DNA of 64,000 nt from JAWKTT01 sp041398965 (GCA_041398965.1 JAWKTT010000012.1:1-64000), one strand, 5' to 3'; numbered from the stretch's first letter, positions 37,798 to 46,381 are shown. Numbers and translations are program-made. Notes: generated by a model from the sequence alone, not told the origin.

Positions 37798-37890
37798 TCT
37801 GACAAGAGCATCTCGAACGCTTCTTTCCGAGACATCAAACGGCACCATGACAGGCTGGAAAGCCTGCCCCACGTTCTTCAACAGGCTGCG
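37760..37890 (-). repeat. TAGCAGCC palindromic element, copy C, overlapping a gene end
   Basis: Same orientation as copy B. Bases 37760-37797 are coding for the hydrolase; the stop TAA lies in the loop of the first hairpin (GTCAGAATAACTAATCTGAC). The second hairpin is CAGGCTGGAAAGCCTGCC and the right end is CAACAGGCTGCG. Confidence 0.8.
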
Positions 37891-37987
37891 AAGTGCCGCT
37901 AACTAACTCGCGGCACGACGCAAGCCGTCCGGTGGTAACGTGGCGGGCGGATGTTCTTGTCCTTCGTGCGGAGAGTTGTGTCGCATA

Positions 37988-39268
37988 TCAGACGATCGAC
38001 ATGCCGTCTTGGAGGGCTTGCAGGTGACGACTGAAGTGGTCGGTCAGCACAGCTGTGTAGGTGTCGAGATGGGCCTCTAAGGTACGGCGTACTAAGGGAC
38101 CGAATTCTTCGCTGGTAAGGACTGATCCGAAAGTGCAGTGCAGAATCTGGCGTCCCGGCTGAGTGAAGCCCTTTCCTGCCGGGACATCATCCCAGCACTC
38201 GAGGTAATGCTGTTCGAGGGCTCTCGCGTCGGGGAGTTCCGACGTCGGCAGCGTGTTTTCGAGCGTGGCCGAGACGTGATAGGTCGCCCGGTCGGTGTTG
38301 TATCGGCTGCGTGCGAAGTCGACGATCCGACGAAACAGTGGTTCATCATGACGGACGACGACGCGGAGGGCTTCGAGGTAACTCGTACCGGCCGTCTTGA
38401 CGTGAAACATCCCGCCGGTCGATCGGGCTAACATTGCGTAAATCGAGAGCTTGTCTGAGCCGGAGTGCAAGCTAAGTTTGTAGGGACCAATCGCCAGGGC
38501 GATGGCAGCATGATCTTGGAGCGAGGCTTCGAGTGCCTTTAGATCCCCTTTATAGTCGACCCCCTTCTCGAAATCTCCAATAAAGCGAGGGGCTAGGCTC
38601 ACTAGATTCATGCCCCCTTCGAGACATTGATCGGCGATAATGTAATGCTCAGCTAAGGTCGTCGGTTGATCGGTCTCATCGACGGAAAGTTCGATCTCGA
38701 AGTCCCGTCCGATCGCATCATTCTTATCGGCAATATAGTTCCCTAAGGCGATCGCCTCTTGAATGGCTTTACCATATTTTACCGCAGCTCGAATACAGGC
38801 TTCTTGAGTGAGTTCGACACGATTTCCGGTCGATAGTTCGATCGATCGGTTCACATAGTGATCGAACCAGGGAGCCTGATCGCGGCAGGCGGCGAACTTG
38901 GCTTGTAGGGTGGCGGCGTCATAGTCGTCGGCTTGTTGGTCGACGAAACCTGAGGGATCTATTGTGAAGAAGGTGAAGCCCGCAGCGACGGTGCGGTCGA
39001 CATCTTCGCGAGTCTTCAGGTGATCGGCGTCGGCTCCGGTGTTTTTGGTCCATCCGGCTCGCGCGGCCCCCTGCATGGCGTCGGCCATCACCCCTTCCGG
39101 CGTCCGACCGGTGCGAGCCATTTCGCGGATGGATTGCTGAGGAAAGATGGGAGCGATCCCCTGGCCACATTGAAGCATCGCGGCGACGTGACCAGCCGTC
39201 GCGTTGCCGATTCGGTCACCAAAGCCAAAAGAAGGAGCGAGACCGAGCGTCACGGGGGCAGTTGACAT
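37988..39268 (-). CDS. uxaE: Tagaturonate/fructuronate epimerase-like protein (UxaE family)
   Basis: 426 residues, close to the family's usual size. Recognisable parts are the N-terminal 'LGLAPSFGFGDRIGNATAGHV', 'DADHLKTREDVDRTVAAGFTFFTIDPSG', 'FEIELSVDETDQPTT', 'PYKLSLHSGSDKLSIY' and 'GMFHVKTAGTSYLEALR'. His/Asp/Glu residues in these blocks are candidate metal ligands. UxaE interconverts D-tagaturonate and D-fructuronate in hexuronate breakdown. No other uronate gene is nearby, so the physiological pathway here is an inference from family only. ATG at 39268; monocistronic on the minus strand. Confidence 0.85.
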   Translation of the reverse strand: MSTAPVTLGLAPSFGFGDRIGNATAGHVAAMLQCGQGIAPIFPQQSIREMARTGRTPEGVMADAMQGAARAGWTKNTGADADHLKTREDVDRTVAAGFTFFTIDPSGFVDQQADDYDAATLQAKFAACRDQAPWFDHYVNRSIELSTGNRVELTQEACIRAAVKYGKAIQEAIALGNYIADKNDAIGRDFEIELSVDETDQPTTLAEHYIIADQCLEGGMNLVSLAPRFIGDFEKGVDYKGDLKALEASLQDHAAIALAIGPYKLSLHSGSDKLSIYAMLARSTGGMFHVKTAGTSYLEALRVVVRHDEPLFRRIVDFARSRYNTDRATYHVSATLENTLPTSELPDARALEQHYLECWDDVPAGKGFTQPGRQILHCTFGSVLTSEEFGPLVRRTLEAHLDTYTAVLTDHFSRHLQALQDGMSIV

Positions 39269-39737
39269 AGAGGTTCATTCGTCAAAAGTAGGAGAATTAT
39301 CTGCGAGGCACGCAGCGAAGACGTGCAAGTCAATGGGGTGAAACGGGGGATTCGTCGGCCATTCGACGGTGCGAAAAGGGTAGAGTGAGGCCACCATGCT
39401 TTCAACCCCCCTTCCATCAGGATTTCATGATCCGCAAGCTTTTCTGCTGATTGCAGGAGGAGCCCGTCAGACCTTTCGTGACTCTGGGGGGGCTGTGGCG
39501 TAGACTGTTCGGCACGATGCCCGGTCGATACCGTGGAGTTCTGTTCGTCTGGGTGTTGGGTGATCGTTCAAGTTTCGGTATGGCAACCTGGGGGGCGGTG
39601 GACTCGATTCGGGATCGACACGCCCCCCGCCAGTTTTCCTCGCAACGGGACACTGTGGTGGCAATGTCCCTCACTTCGTTCTTGATTTTCGGTTGTCACA
39701 TCACACCGTGACTTCCCGTCCTTTATGGGAGAACCCC
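39269..39737. other. Divergent promoter region without a clear gene
   Basis: 469 bases between uxaE (minus) and sppA (plus). Overlapping short frames on both strands lack motifs. The upstream part of the sppA frame (from a TTG at 39693) is probably untranslated. Confidence 0.45.
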
Positions 39738-40739
39738 TTGAGTTTCGCTACGCCGCAAACCATTCATGTTCATAACCATTTCACGAGAGGTGGCTGGGGC
39801 ATGCGCATCCTTGTGGTGCTGTTGTTGATTTCCGTCTGTCTTAACTTTTCGCAGCTCGCATCCAGCAAGCGATATCTGGGGGCGAAGACGCCAGCCAACG
39901 AACGCTACCTGAGTGGTCGCCTTAACAGCAGCGAAAAGATCGTAGTACTCGAAATCGAAGGGGTCATCATGTCCCCGATGACCGAACGCTGGGAGCAGAT
40001 GATCGATCAGATCGAAGCCGACCCGGATGTTCGCGGGGTGGTCCTGGCCATCGATAGTCCGGGCGGGTTGGTGGCAGACAGTCATCGCCTCTACAAACGG
40101 CTCGTCAAACTCCGGGAGACCAAGCCGATTTACGTGGCCATGGGGCGTATTGCCGCTTCGGGGGGGTACTACATGGCGATGGCGGCCGGTCCCGAGGGGA
40201 AGGTCTATGCCGAGGAAATTACGTGGACTGGGTCCATCGGTGTCATCATCCCAAGGTTCGACTTGTCGAAACTGGGAGAGCAGTTTGGTGTTAAGTCCGA
40301 CTCCCTGATCACCGGCGAAATGAAGGACTCGCTCGACCCCTTTAAGCCGCTCTCGGATGAAGATAGAAAAGTCTGGGGCGACATCATCGGCGAGGCATAC
40401 GACGAGTTTGTGCGCGTCATCGATGATGGTCGTCCGAAGCTTAACACGGAGGCAATTAAGACATTAGGTGACGGTCGGATTTATACCGCAAAACAGGCAG
40501 TCGCCAATGGACTTGTCGATGAGATCGGAGATCAGCAGCAGGTGATCGACGCCCTGGCCAAGAGCCTGAATCTGGAGGATCCCAAGGTGGTGCGTTACGA
40601 AGTATCGCGAAGTTTCGTCGAGTCTCTAACTGGGATGCAGGCGGAGGTCACACCGCGTGATCCGCTCCGACAGATCCTTGATGCGAGCGTTCCACGGGCG
40701 ATGTATCTCTTCGGTTGGGATTCGGAGTTGGTCCGTTGA
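39738..40739 (+). CDS. sppA: Signal peptide peptidase SppA (short form)
   Basis: About 333 residues. I chose the TTG at 39738 because GGGAG lies 6 bases upstream; a TTG at 39693 and an ATG at 39801 are alternatives. An N-terminal membrane anchor ('MRILVVLLLISVCLNF') is followed by a Clp/crotonase-fold S49 protease: 'GVVLAIDSPGGLVADSHRLY', the catalytic Ser region 'IAASGGYYMAMAA', then 'WTGSIGVI'. It digests signal-peptide remnants in the membrane; the short form acts as an oligomer and supplies its Lys from the second conserved block. The next gene starts within its last codon (TTGA overlap), so they are co-translated. Confidence 0.92.
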   Translation: MSFATPQTIHVHNHFTRGGWGMRILVVLLLISVCLNFSQLASSKRYLGAKTPANERYLSGRLNSSEKIVVLEIEGVIMSPMTERWEQMIDQIEADPDVRGVVLAIDSPGGLVADSHRLYKRLVKLRETKPIYVAMGRIAASGGYYMAMAAGPEGKVYAEEITWTGSIGVIIPRFDLSKLGEQFGVKSDSLITGEMKDSLDPFKPLSDEDRKVWGDIIGEAYDEFVRVIDDGRPKLNTEAIKTLGDGRIYTAKQAVANGLVDEIGDQQQVIDALAKSLNLEDPKVVRYEVSRSFVESLTGMQAEVTPRDPLRQILDASVPRAMYLFGWDSELVR

Positions 40740-41458
40740 AGTTACTCCTTTCGCTCTTGGCCGACCCTCGTCGTCAAACTGCTGGACTCGCCCTGGTGTT
40801 ACCGGGGATCGAAGGGTTCAGTATTTGGAACCGGGGGATCGTGCGAGGATTGGCCGAAGGGGGATTCCCCGGTGCCATCGAGATTTTCGATTGGACGCGG
40901 GGGCGTCTGCATTGGTTGGACAACCTGCAAAACAGCAAACGTCATGCGGAGCAAGCGGGTCTGATTGTCGAGCGAGTGATCGGGTACCGAACGGCTCATC
41001 CCAACGCTCCGCTCTGGTTGCTGGGGCACTCGGGAGGGGGGGGAATGACGTTGCTGTCCCTCATCGCGCTTCACGAGCGGGCCCCCGATGTCCGAGTGAC
41101 CGGCGGAATCCTGTTGAACCCTGCCATTAGCCGGTCGTTTCCACTGGATGTCCCGCTTGCTCAAACCGAACGAGGTCTCTGGAACTTTTGCACCATGGGG
41201 GACATGTTCTTTCTGATGCTGGGGACTTCCCTGTTCGGGACGATCGATCGTCAACGAGGATGTTCTGCGGGAGCCCTTGGATTTTTGCCCTCCAAACAGC
41301 CCGTCGCTGCACCGCCGCTGACCGAAGTCCGATGGCGGCCACGGATGTTGCTTTCTGGTCATCCCGGGGGGCATTTGGGAGTCGCGCGGCCTCGGTTTGT
41401 GCGAGACTATGTCGCCCCCATCCTGATGGAGTCGGTGACGAGCGACCATTCCGTATGA
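40736..41458 (+). CDS. Alpha/beta hydrolase-like protein co-translated with SppA
   Basis: About 240 residues from a TTG that overlaps the sppA stop (TTGA). An in-frame ATG at 40715 is inside sppA and less likely. Features are 'LALVLPGIEGFSIWNRGI', nucleophile elbow 'LLGHSGGGGM' (Ser), 'RVTGGILLNPAI' and a late His in 'GHPGGHLGV'. No signal peptide is visible. It has the compact alpha/beta-hydrolase layout but the acid residue is not obvious. Pairing with SppA may indicate a membrane or peptide-related substrate, which is speculative. Confidence 0.75.
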   Translation: MKLLLSLLADPRRQTAGLALVLPGIEGFSIWNRGIVRGLAEGGFPGAIEIFDWTRGRLHWLDNLQNSKRHAEQAGLIVERVIGYRTAHPNAPLWLLGHSGGGGMTLLSLIALHERAPDVRVTGGILLNPAISRSFPLDVPLAQTERGLWNFCTMGDMFFLMLGTSLFGTIDRQRGCSAGALGFLPSKQPVAAPPLTEVRWRPRMLLSGHPGGHLGVARPRFVRDYVAPILMESVTSDHSV

Positions 41459-41547
41459 CAGATTTTGTGGGCGATCCCTTTTCGGGCAGTCGTCGACGCG
41501 ATAGCTTGAGATTCGTATTACTCCCTTTCAGGCACGGAACGATTATT

Positions 41548-42579
41548 ATGAAAGCGCTCGTCAAGCGGCATGCAGAGGTAGGTTTGTGGCTCGAAGATGT
41601 TCCCGAACCTGAGGTCGGTGGGAACGATGTGCTCGTCCGCGTCCACAAGACCGGCATCTGTGGAACCGATCTGCACATCTACAACTGGGATGCCTGGGCT
41701 CAAAAGACGATCCCGGTTCCGATGGTCGTCGGCCACGAATTCGTCGGCGAGATTGTCGAAGTGGGGGCGAACGTCAAGGACTTCACGGTCGGACAGATCG
41801 TCAGCGGAGAAGGACACGTCGTCTGTGGTCATTGCCGAAACTGTTGGGCCGGACGGCGTCACCTCTGTGCTCATACGGTCGGCATCGGCGTCAATCGTCC
41901 GGGGGCCTTTGCCGAATACATTTCGATTCCGCAAACCAACGTCTGGCATCACGCACCCGGCATCGATCCAGATATTGCAGCGATATTTGACCCCTATGGT
42001 AACGCGGTCCACACAGCACTCTCCTTTAATATCCTGGGAGAAGATATCTTAATTACAGGAGCCGGGCCAATCGGCTGCATGGCGGCTGCGATCTGTCAGT
42101 ATGCCGGAGCGAGATATGTTGTGGTGACCGATGTGAACCCCTGGCGACTCGACTTAGCTAAGCGAATGGGGGCGACTCGCACGGTAGACGTCCGCAAGGA
42201 AAAACTGACTGATGTCCAGCAAGAACTCGGGATGCAGGAAGGCTTTGACGTCGGGCTGGAGATGTCGGGCAATGCCTCGGCTTTTCGGGACATGTTGGCG
42301 AACATGTGTCATGGAGGAAAGATCGCCATGCTCGGCATTCCCCCTCAAGAGGTGTCGATCGATTGGAATCTCGTCATCTTTAACATGTTAACGATTAAAG
42401 GGATTTACGGTCGCGAAATGTACGACACTTGGTATAAGATGACAGTCATGCTGCAAGGGGGGCTTGATCTGTCAGCAGTCATCACCCACCGTCTCCATGC
42501 TCGCGACTTTGAGACTGGATTTGCCGCAATGAACAGTGGGCAGTCAGGGAAGGTCATTCTCGATTGGCATGACTTCTAA
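41548..42579 (+). CDS. tdh: L-threonine 3-dehydrogenase (zinc-dependent MDR family)
   Basis: 343 residues from the ATG at 41548, matching the 341 of E. coli Tdh; the longer open frame upstream overlaps the hydrolase gene and is not used. Catalytic zinc ligands are Cys in 'TGICGTDLHIYNWD', and His/Glu in 'VVGHEFVGEI'. The structural zinc site is 'CGHCRNCWAGRRHLC'. The NAD-binding turn is 'ITGAGPIGCMAA'. It oxidises threonine to 2-amino-3-ketobutyrate, normally split to glycine by Kbl, which is not seen here. Together with glyA it could feed glycine metabolism. A G/C-rich hairpin follows the stop. Confidence 0.96.
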   Translation: MKALVKRHAEVGLWLEDVPEPEVGGNDVLVRVHKTGICGTDLHIYNWDAWAQKTIPVPMVVGHEFVGEIVEVGANVKDFTVGQIVSGEGHVVCGHCRNCWAGRRHLCAHTVGIGVNRPGAFAEYISIPQTNVWHHAPGIDPDIAAIFDPYGNAVHTALSFNILGEDILITGAGPIGCMAAAICQYAGARYVVVTDVNPWRLDLAKRMGATRTVDVRKEKLTDVQQELGMQEGFDVGLEMSGNASAFRDMLANMCHGGKIAMLGIPPQEVSIDWNLVIFNMLTIKGIYGREMYDTWYKMTVMLQGGLDLSAVITHRLHARDFETGFAAMNSGQSGKVILDWHDF

Positions 42580-42598
42580 GTGTGTGTGTTGAGTGAGT

Positions 42599-42620
42599 CC
42601 CGCCGACAGCAGTCGGCGGG
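42599..42620 (+). terminator. Terminator-like hairpin after tdh
   Basis: Perfect 9-bp stem CCCGCCGAC/GTCGGCGGG with loop AGCA, followed by CTTTG. The T-tract is weak. It lies 20 bases after the tdh stop and before an independent gene with its own TAGGAG ribosome site. Confidence 0.7.
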
Positions 42621-42660
42621 CTTTGACAATATGGTATTTTCTTGAATTAGGAGTCAGCGT

Positions 42661-42990
42661 ATGAGCGGGTCGCAGAATGATGATGAGGATGTCGAGTTTG
42701 ACGACCAGGAGGAAGGGGATTCCACCGGCGGGATGATCCCTTACAAAAATCCGCAAGCGTTGATCGCCTATTACTGTGGCCTGTTCTCGCTATTTCCTGT
42801 GCTGGGGTTCTTCCTGGGGCTGGCGGGACTCATCCTCGGGATTCGGGGATTGAAAGCCCGAAATGCCCGTCCGGCGATCAAGGGAAGCGTCCACGCCTGG
42901 ATCGGAATTATCATGGGGGGCTTATTCGCCCTCATCTGGGGAGCCGTGATTGTCGTGGGCATTATCGTCATCATCCACGAGACCGCTTAG
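42661..42990 (+). CDS. Small membrane protein, DUF4190-like
   Basis: 109 residues; TTAGGAG lies 7 bases before the ATG. The acidic N-terminus ('NDDEDVEFDDQEEGD') is cytoplasmic and disordered. Two membrane helices follow ('YYCGLFSLFPVLGFFLGLAGLILG' and 'AWIGIIMGGLFALIWGAVIVV') separated by the basic loop 'RGLKARNARP', the DUF4190 pattern. Its role is unknown in any organism. The TAG stop is formed by the first three bases of palindromic element D, so the element may have trimmed or set this gene's end. Confidence 0.8.
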   Translation: MSGSQNDDEDVEFDDQEEGDSTGGMIPYKNPQALIAYYCGLFSLFPVLGFFLGLAGLILGIRGLKARNARPAIKGSVHAWIGIIMGGLFALIWGAVIVVGIIVIIHETA

Positions 42991-43122
42991 CAGCCTGTAG
43001 AAGAACGTGGGTCCGGCTTTCCAGCCTGACATGGTGCCGTTTGATGTCTCGGAAGAAAGGGTTCGAGATGCTCTTGTCAGATTAGAAAATCTGACCCACG
43101 GTCGTTTTTCAACGGACTGTTA
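42988..43122 (+). repeat. TAGCAGCC palindromic element, copy D
   Basis: Begins TAGCAGCCTGTAG and ends TTTTTCAACGGACTGTTA. The hairpins are CCGGCTTTCCAGCCTGAC (one mismatch) and GTCAGATTAGAAAATCTGAC. The first three bases are the stop of the preceding gene, as in copy A. Confidence 0.8.
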
Positions 43123-43165
43123 GTATGGTTACGACCTGTCACTATGTGCGAATCGGAATGTTATC

Positions 43166-43546
43166 ATGAACGATGAACTCCCTCGGCCGGAAGATGAGAC
43201 GCTCGTCGTCGTTCATCGGTCACTTTATCTGACCGATGCAGATGTGATTCGCCTGGAGCTCGAAGACGCGGGCATTCCAAGCTGGCTGGCCGATGTAAAT
43301 ACCGTGCAGATGGATTGGCTGTTAGGAAACGCCATCGGGAACATTAAGGTTCAGGTCGCATCCCGAGATGCTGTTGCGGCACGGGCCATCGTCGAAGAGT
43401 TCGAACGCAAACGCAGGATAGCTGCCGCAAACCACGAGACAGGCGACGAGTCCTGCCTCTCCTGCGGCCAACCGCTCTCCTCATCCGTAGACATCTGCCC
43501 CCACTGCGGCTGGTCCTATGCCGACGCCAACCATGACATCGAATGA
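43166..43546 (+). CDS. DUF2007-like protein with C-terminal zinc ribbon
   Basis: 126 residues. The N-terminal part (about 10-80) has the DUF2007 'putative signal transducing protein' pattern: 'LVVVHRSLYLTDADVIRLELEDAGIPSWL', 'IKVQVASRDAVAARAIVEEFE'. The C-terminus is a zinc ribbon, 'CLSCGQPLSSSVDICPHCGWSY', with two C-x-x-C pairs. Soluble. The function is not known experimentally. It overlaps the next gene by four bases (ATGA), so the two are one transcription unit. Confidence 0.8.
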   Translation: MNDELPRPEDETLVVVHRSLYLTDADVIRLELEDAGIPSWLADVNTVQMDWLLGNAIGNIKVQVASRDAVAARAIVEEFERKRRIAAANHETGDESCLSCGQPLSSSVDICPHCGWSYADANHDIE

Positions 43547-43926
43547 ACTGTTCCGAATACCGCCTGAAATTTCCAGCCCTTTCCGAGCTGTTACTCATAG
43601 GTGACGACGAGGAGGCACCGGAATTGTCGGCATGGCGCGACCACGACCGCCAATGCATCGAATGCTCCGATTGGAGACTTGCACAAGGGATAATCCGACG
43701 CGGGTACGATCCGGATGCGTTTCCCTGCGTTCATCTTGCGGATCAAGTGACGCAAACCTGCGATCAACACCCCGACCCACACGACTGCCCTGACGTGCTC
43801 ATTATCTATGATCCACGATTCGACGAATACTCGATTCCGATACGGGATGGCGGCTCGTCATCAGTCCCCATCGCCTACTGCCCTTGGTGCGGCGTTAGGC
43901 TTCCTGAGTCGAAGCGTGATTGCTGA
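43543..43926 (+). CDS. DUF6980-like cysteine-rich protein
   Basis: 127 residues, ATG overlapping the preceding stop. The C-terminal half contains the run of motifs 'TCDQHPDPHDCPD', 'FDEYSIPIRDGGSSS' and 'YCPWCGVRLPESKRD', which I associate with the DUF6980 family from memory. Paired cysteines suggest a zinc site. The N-terminal 55 residues are an extension with two further cysteines ('CIECSDW'). No signal peptide. Function unknown; the adjacent gene also carries a zinc ribbon, so the pair may act together. Confidence 0.75.
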   Translation: MNCSEYRLKFPALSELLLIGDDEEAPELSAWRDHDRQCIECSDWRLAQGIIRRGYDPDAFPCVHLADQVTQTCDQHPDPHDCPDVLIIYDPRFDEYSIPIRDGGSSSVPIAYCPWCGVRLPESKRDC

Positions 43927-44022
43927 TTTCAAGAACTGTAAGTGTTAGGATACGAGCCCCCGAGTGGTAAGCCATTTGAGCTACACCCGATTGTTCATGT
44001 TCATCAGATGAGGGATTGCGTT

Positions 44023-44370
44023 ATGGCTCCAGCCAACAATGAAGAGAAGTCCGAGGCATCTTTGATTGCCATTCAAGTGTTTGTGTTCCTCTTAGTGAAC
44101 TTCGTTTTATGGGGATTCGCTGCTGGCTTTTACAACGGGGGGAGTGGCGTCGGCAGTTCGCGACGTGCAAGAGGCAACCTCATTATTTTTATCGTCTCAT
44201 CACTCAGCACACTTCCAGAGATCGGCTCTGTTATCCCTTATATCTGGAATAACCATTTCTGGTTTGTCCTGGTTTTCTTTGTCGTCGAAACACTGCTAGT
44301 CCTGTTTCTCATCTGGATGAAGAAGGTCGACAACGATCTGAAGAGTGGAAATCCCTTCCGTAGACGTTAA
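44023..44370 (+). CDS. Small membrane protein of unknown function
   Basis: 115 residues from the ATG at 44023 (an ATG at 44008 is possible). Three hydrophobic helices: 'LIAIQVFVFLLVNFVLWGFAA', 'NLIIFIVSSLSTLPEI' and 'FWFVLVFFVVETLLVLFLIWM', with a basic tail ('NPFRRR'). No motif is recognised. The DNA is A+T-richer than the neighbouring genes. It lies 96 bases after the DUF6980-like gene in the same direction. Confidence 0.65.
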   Translation: MAPANNEEKSEASLIAIQVFVFLLVNFVLWGFAAGFYNGGSGVGSSRRARGNLIIFIVSSLSTLPEIGSVIPYIWNNHFWFVLVFFVVETLLVLFLIWMKKVDNDLKSGNPFRRR

Positions 44371-44512
44371 AGGGCGGCCTCAAATGGGGAATTCCTCAAC
44401 TGCGCGTTCCGGAAGGCTGCTTCCATGACAAACAGTCTGACATGACAGAAGTCTGGGTGCAGTCGCATTGAAGCATGACGATAGAATCAAATCGATTGAA
44501 TGGAGCAGAGAC

Positions 44513-44845
44513 ATGAACGAGTTTCCTAACTGTCCCGAGTGTCGTGGAGAATACACCTATGCTGAGGGGACGATGCTCGTTTGTCCGACTTGTGCTCATG
44601 AGTGGTCGCCTGCTGCTGAGGAGAGTGCGGCGGATGACAACGCGGTTCGTGACGCCCATGGCAACGTGCTGAACGACGGGGACTCGGTCATCGTCATCAA
44701 AGACCTGAAGTTCAATGGCGGCGTGGTCAAAGGGGGGACCAAAGTGAAGAAGATTCGCATCGTCGACGGCGACCACAACATCGACTGTAAGATCGATGGG
44801 ATCGGAGCGATGGCGCTGAAATCCGAGTTCGTCAAGAAAGCCTGA
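44513..44845 (+). CDS. yjdM: PhnA/YjdM-family zinc-ribbon protein
   Basis: 110 residues from the ATG at 44513 ('MNEFPNCPECRGEYTY'). The N-terminal zinc ribbon has C-P-E-C and 'CPTCAHEW'. The C-terminal beta domain ('GDSVIVIKDLKFNGG', 'GTKVKKIRIVDGDHNIDCKIDG', 'MALKSEFVKK') is the classic PhnA/YjdM pattern at full length. Despite the old name 'alkylphosphonate utilisation', the biochemical role is unclear and no phn gene is nearby. Its stop is convergent with ppa, 200 bases away. Confidence 0.93.
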   Translation: MNEFPNCPECRGEYTYAEGTMLVCPTCAHEWSPAAEESAADDNAVRDAHGNVLNDGDSVIVIKDLKFNGGVVKGGTKVKKIRIVDGDHNIDCKIDGIGAMALKSEFVKKA

Positions 44846-45044
44846 TGGTTCCGGCGGATAGTCGCACCGAATGTGCAGGTCTGGGCGAGACAACCTCGCG
44901 GGTCGTTGGCCCTGTCGGTTGACGGGTCAGAACGTTATTCCATCTCCGTAATATGTTTCCGTAAGAAAACTCCGTTCGGGTGCATCGCCCCCAGGTTCTG
45001 GCGACGCCCGTTACTCCAATGGGTTGTCGCTCGGCGTTGGGACG

Positions 45045-45593
45045 TCAGGCAGGGCGGAAGCCGCGGCGGCGGAGTTGGCTGTATTGTTGCAGGGCGAGTT
45101 CGATGACGGGGAGAGCTGATGCCGAGGGGAGGAATTCGTCCACCTCGACTGCTTTGCCTTCGAGACGTTTGTAGTCTTGGAAGAAGCGTCGCAGCATGGC
45201 GAGACGATGCGGGGGGAGTTCGTCAGCTTCCATGAACGAGTTGTATTCGGGATCGTTGACGGCAACGGCGAGGATTTTATGGTCCTTCTTGCCAGAGTCG
45301 ATCATCGTCATGAGGCCAATGGCTCGGGCTTGCACCAGAGCCAGTGGAGCGACCGGTTCCTGACAAAGGACGAGCACGTCGAGCGGGTCATCATCTTCGG
45401 CAAAGGTTTGCGGGATGAACCCATAGTTGGCCGGGTAGTGAACGGCTGAATACAGGATGCGGTCGACCTTAATCAGCCCGGTCGGTTTATCGAGTTCGTA
45501 CTTGACCTTCGACCCCATCGGGATTTCGACCACCATGGTGAATTCGAGCGGAAGGTTTTCGCCGGGGGTGACGTCGTGCCAAGAGTGAGTCAT
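45045..45593 (-). CDS. ppa: Inorganic pyrophosphatase (class I, soluble)
   Basis: 182 residues, usual for bacterial family I enzymes. It hydrolyses pyrophosphate to two phosphates with Mg ions in the cytoplasm, pulling biosynthetic reactions forward. The active-site signature 'EDDDPLDVLV' carries the metal-binding aspartates; 'GSKVKYELDKPTGLIKVDR', 'YPANYGFIPQT' and 'DSGKKDHKILAV' are also diagnostic. The ATG at 45593 gives 'MTHSWHDVTPGENLP', a standard N-terminus. Monocistronic. Confidence 0.97.
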   Translation of the reverse strand: MTHSWHDVTPGENLPLEFTMVVEIPMGSKVKYELDKPTGLIKVDRILYSAVHYPANYGFIPQTFAEDDDPLDVLVLCQEPVAPLALVQARAIGLMTMIDSGKKDHKILAVAVNDPEYNSFMEADELPPHRLAMLRRFFQDYKRLEGKAVEVDEFLPSASALPVIELALQQYSQLRRRGFRPA

Positions 45594-45808
45594 AGGAGGG
45601 CAATAGGGATTTGGGTCAATCGAATCCGAGGGGAATGCGGCCTCGAACTGGGGACTGTACGGTCGAACTCGCTGCGTTCAATCGCCCATCGTCTTACCGC
45701 GAAGACAGGATTCTAGTGAGACCCCTGGATTAAGTCACCGCGAATTCCAACGTGTTCCGGTCGGTTCTCAATCCGTGTAATCAAGCGAGGTCGACAAGGG
45801 GGGCATCG

Positions 45809-46381
45809 TCAACGGAGACCCCGAGCGTTGCGGACGAGTTCGCGGAACGTCTGTCGGACAGATTTATGCAGGAAGCGAGCGAACGAGCTGTCAAGGTTCC
45901 GCAGGATGATGAGCTCGACGACATCTGCCAAGTCTTTATGAGTCCGCCGTACATTGCCAGTCCCACAGGCGATTTTGACCTCTATTAATTTTGACAACTT
46001 TAAGACCGGCAGCCCTTCTACCACTTCGACACTGAACTCTCCCTCTGGGTCTGGAAGGGAGACCTCTGCTCCTGGGCCAGCTCGATCGCCGGCATACAGG
46101 AACTGGACAGCGATCCCGTTCAGTGACCGAAACTCTGCCTGTTCGGCATCCCACAGCAGTCCCAGTTGCTCGAAAGCAGCCCGAATCGTCGGGGTGTCTG
46201 TGCGGCGTACGATCAGATCGAGGTCGGCCGTGTTTCGCTGATAGCCATGCAGACAAACCGCCACTCCACCACAGACGGAATAGGGGATGTTGGCTGCATT
46301 CAGCGCACGATGACACTCGGCAGCCAACTGCCACAAGCTTTCGTTTCCCAACATCGAATAGACCTGTTGTGCTGTTGGCAT
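45809..46381 (-). CDS. AbiEii-like nucleotidyltransferase-fold protein
   Basis: 190 residues from the ATG at 46381, which has AGGAAC about 9 bases upstream (an ATG at 46399 is the alternative). The N-terminus has the pol-beta-type nucleotidyltransferase pattern 'YSVCGGVAVCLHGYQRNTADLDLIVR' (Gly pair then D-L-D), followed by 'GLPVLKLSKLIEVKIACG' and 'HKDLADVVELI', typical of AbiEii/AbiGii-like and related proteins. Some members are toxins that modify tRNA or proteins. There is no adjacent AbiEi-type antitoxin, so this may be an orphan or a benign relative. Cytoplasmic. Confidence 0.75.
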   Translation of the reverse strand: MPTAQQVYSMLGNESLWQLAAECHRALNAANIPYSVCGGVAVCLHGYQRNTADLDLIVRRTDTPTIRAAFEQLGLLWDAEQAEFRSLNGIAVQFLYAGDRAGPGAEVSLPDPEGEFSVEVVEGLPVLKLSKLIEVKIACGTGNVRRTHKDLADVVELIILRNLDSSFARFLHKSVRQTFRELVRNARGLR

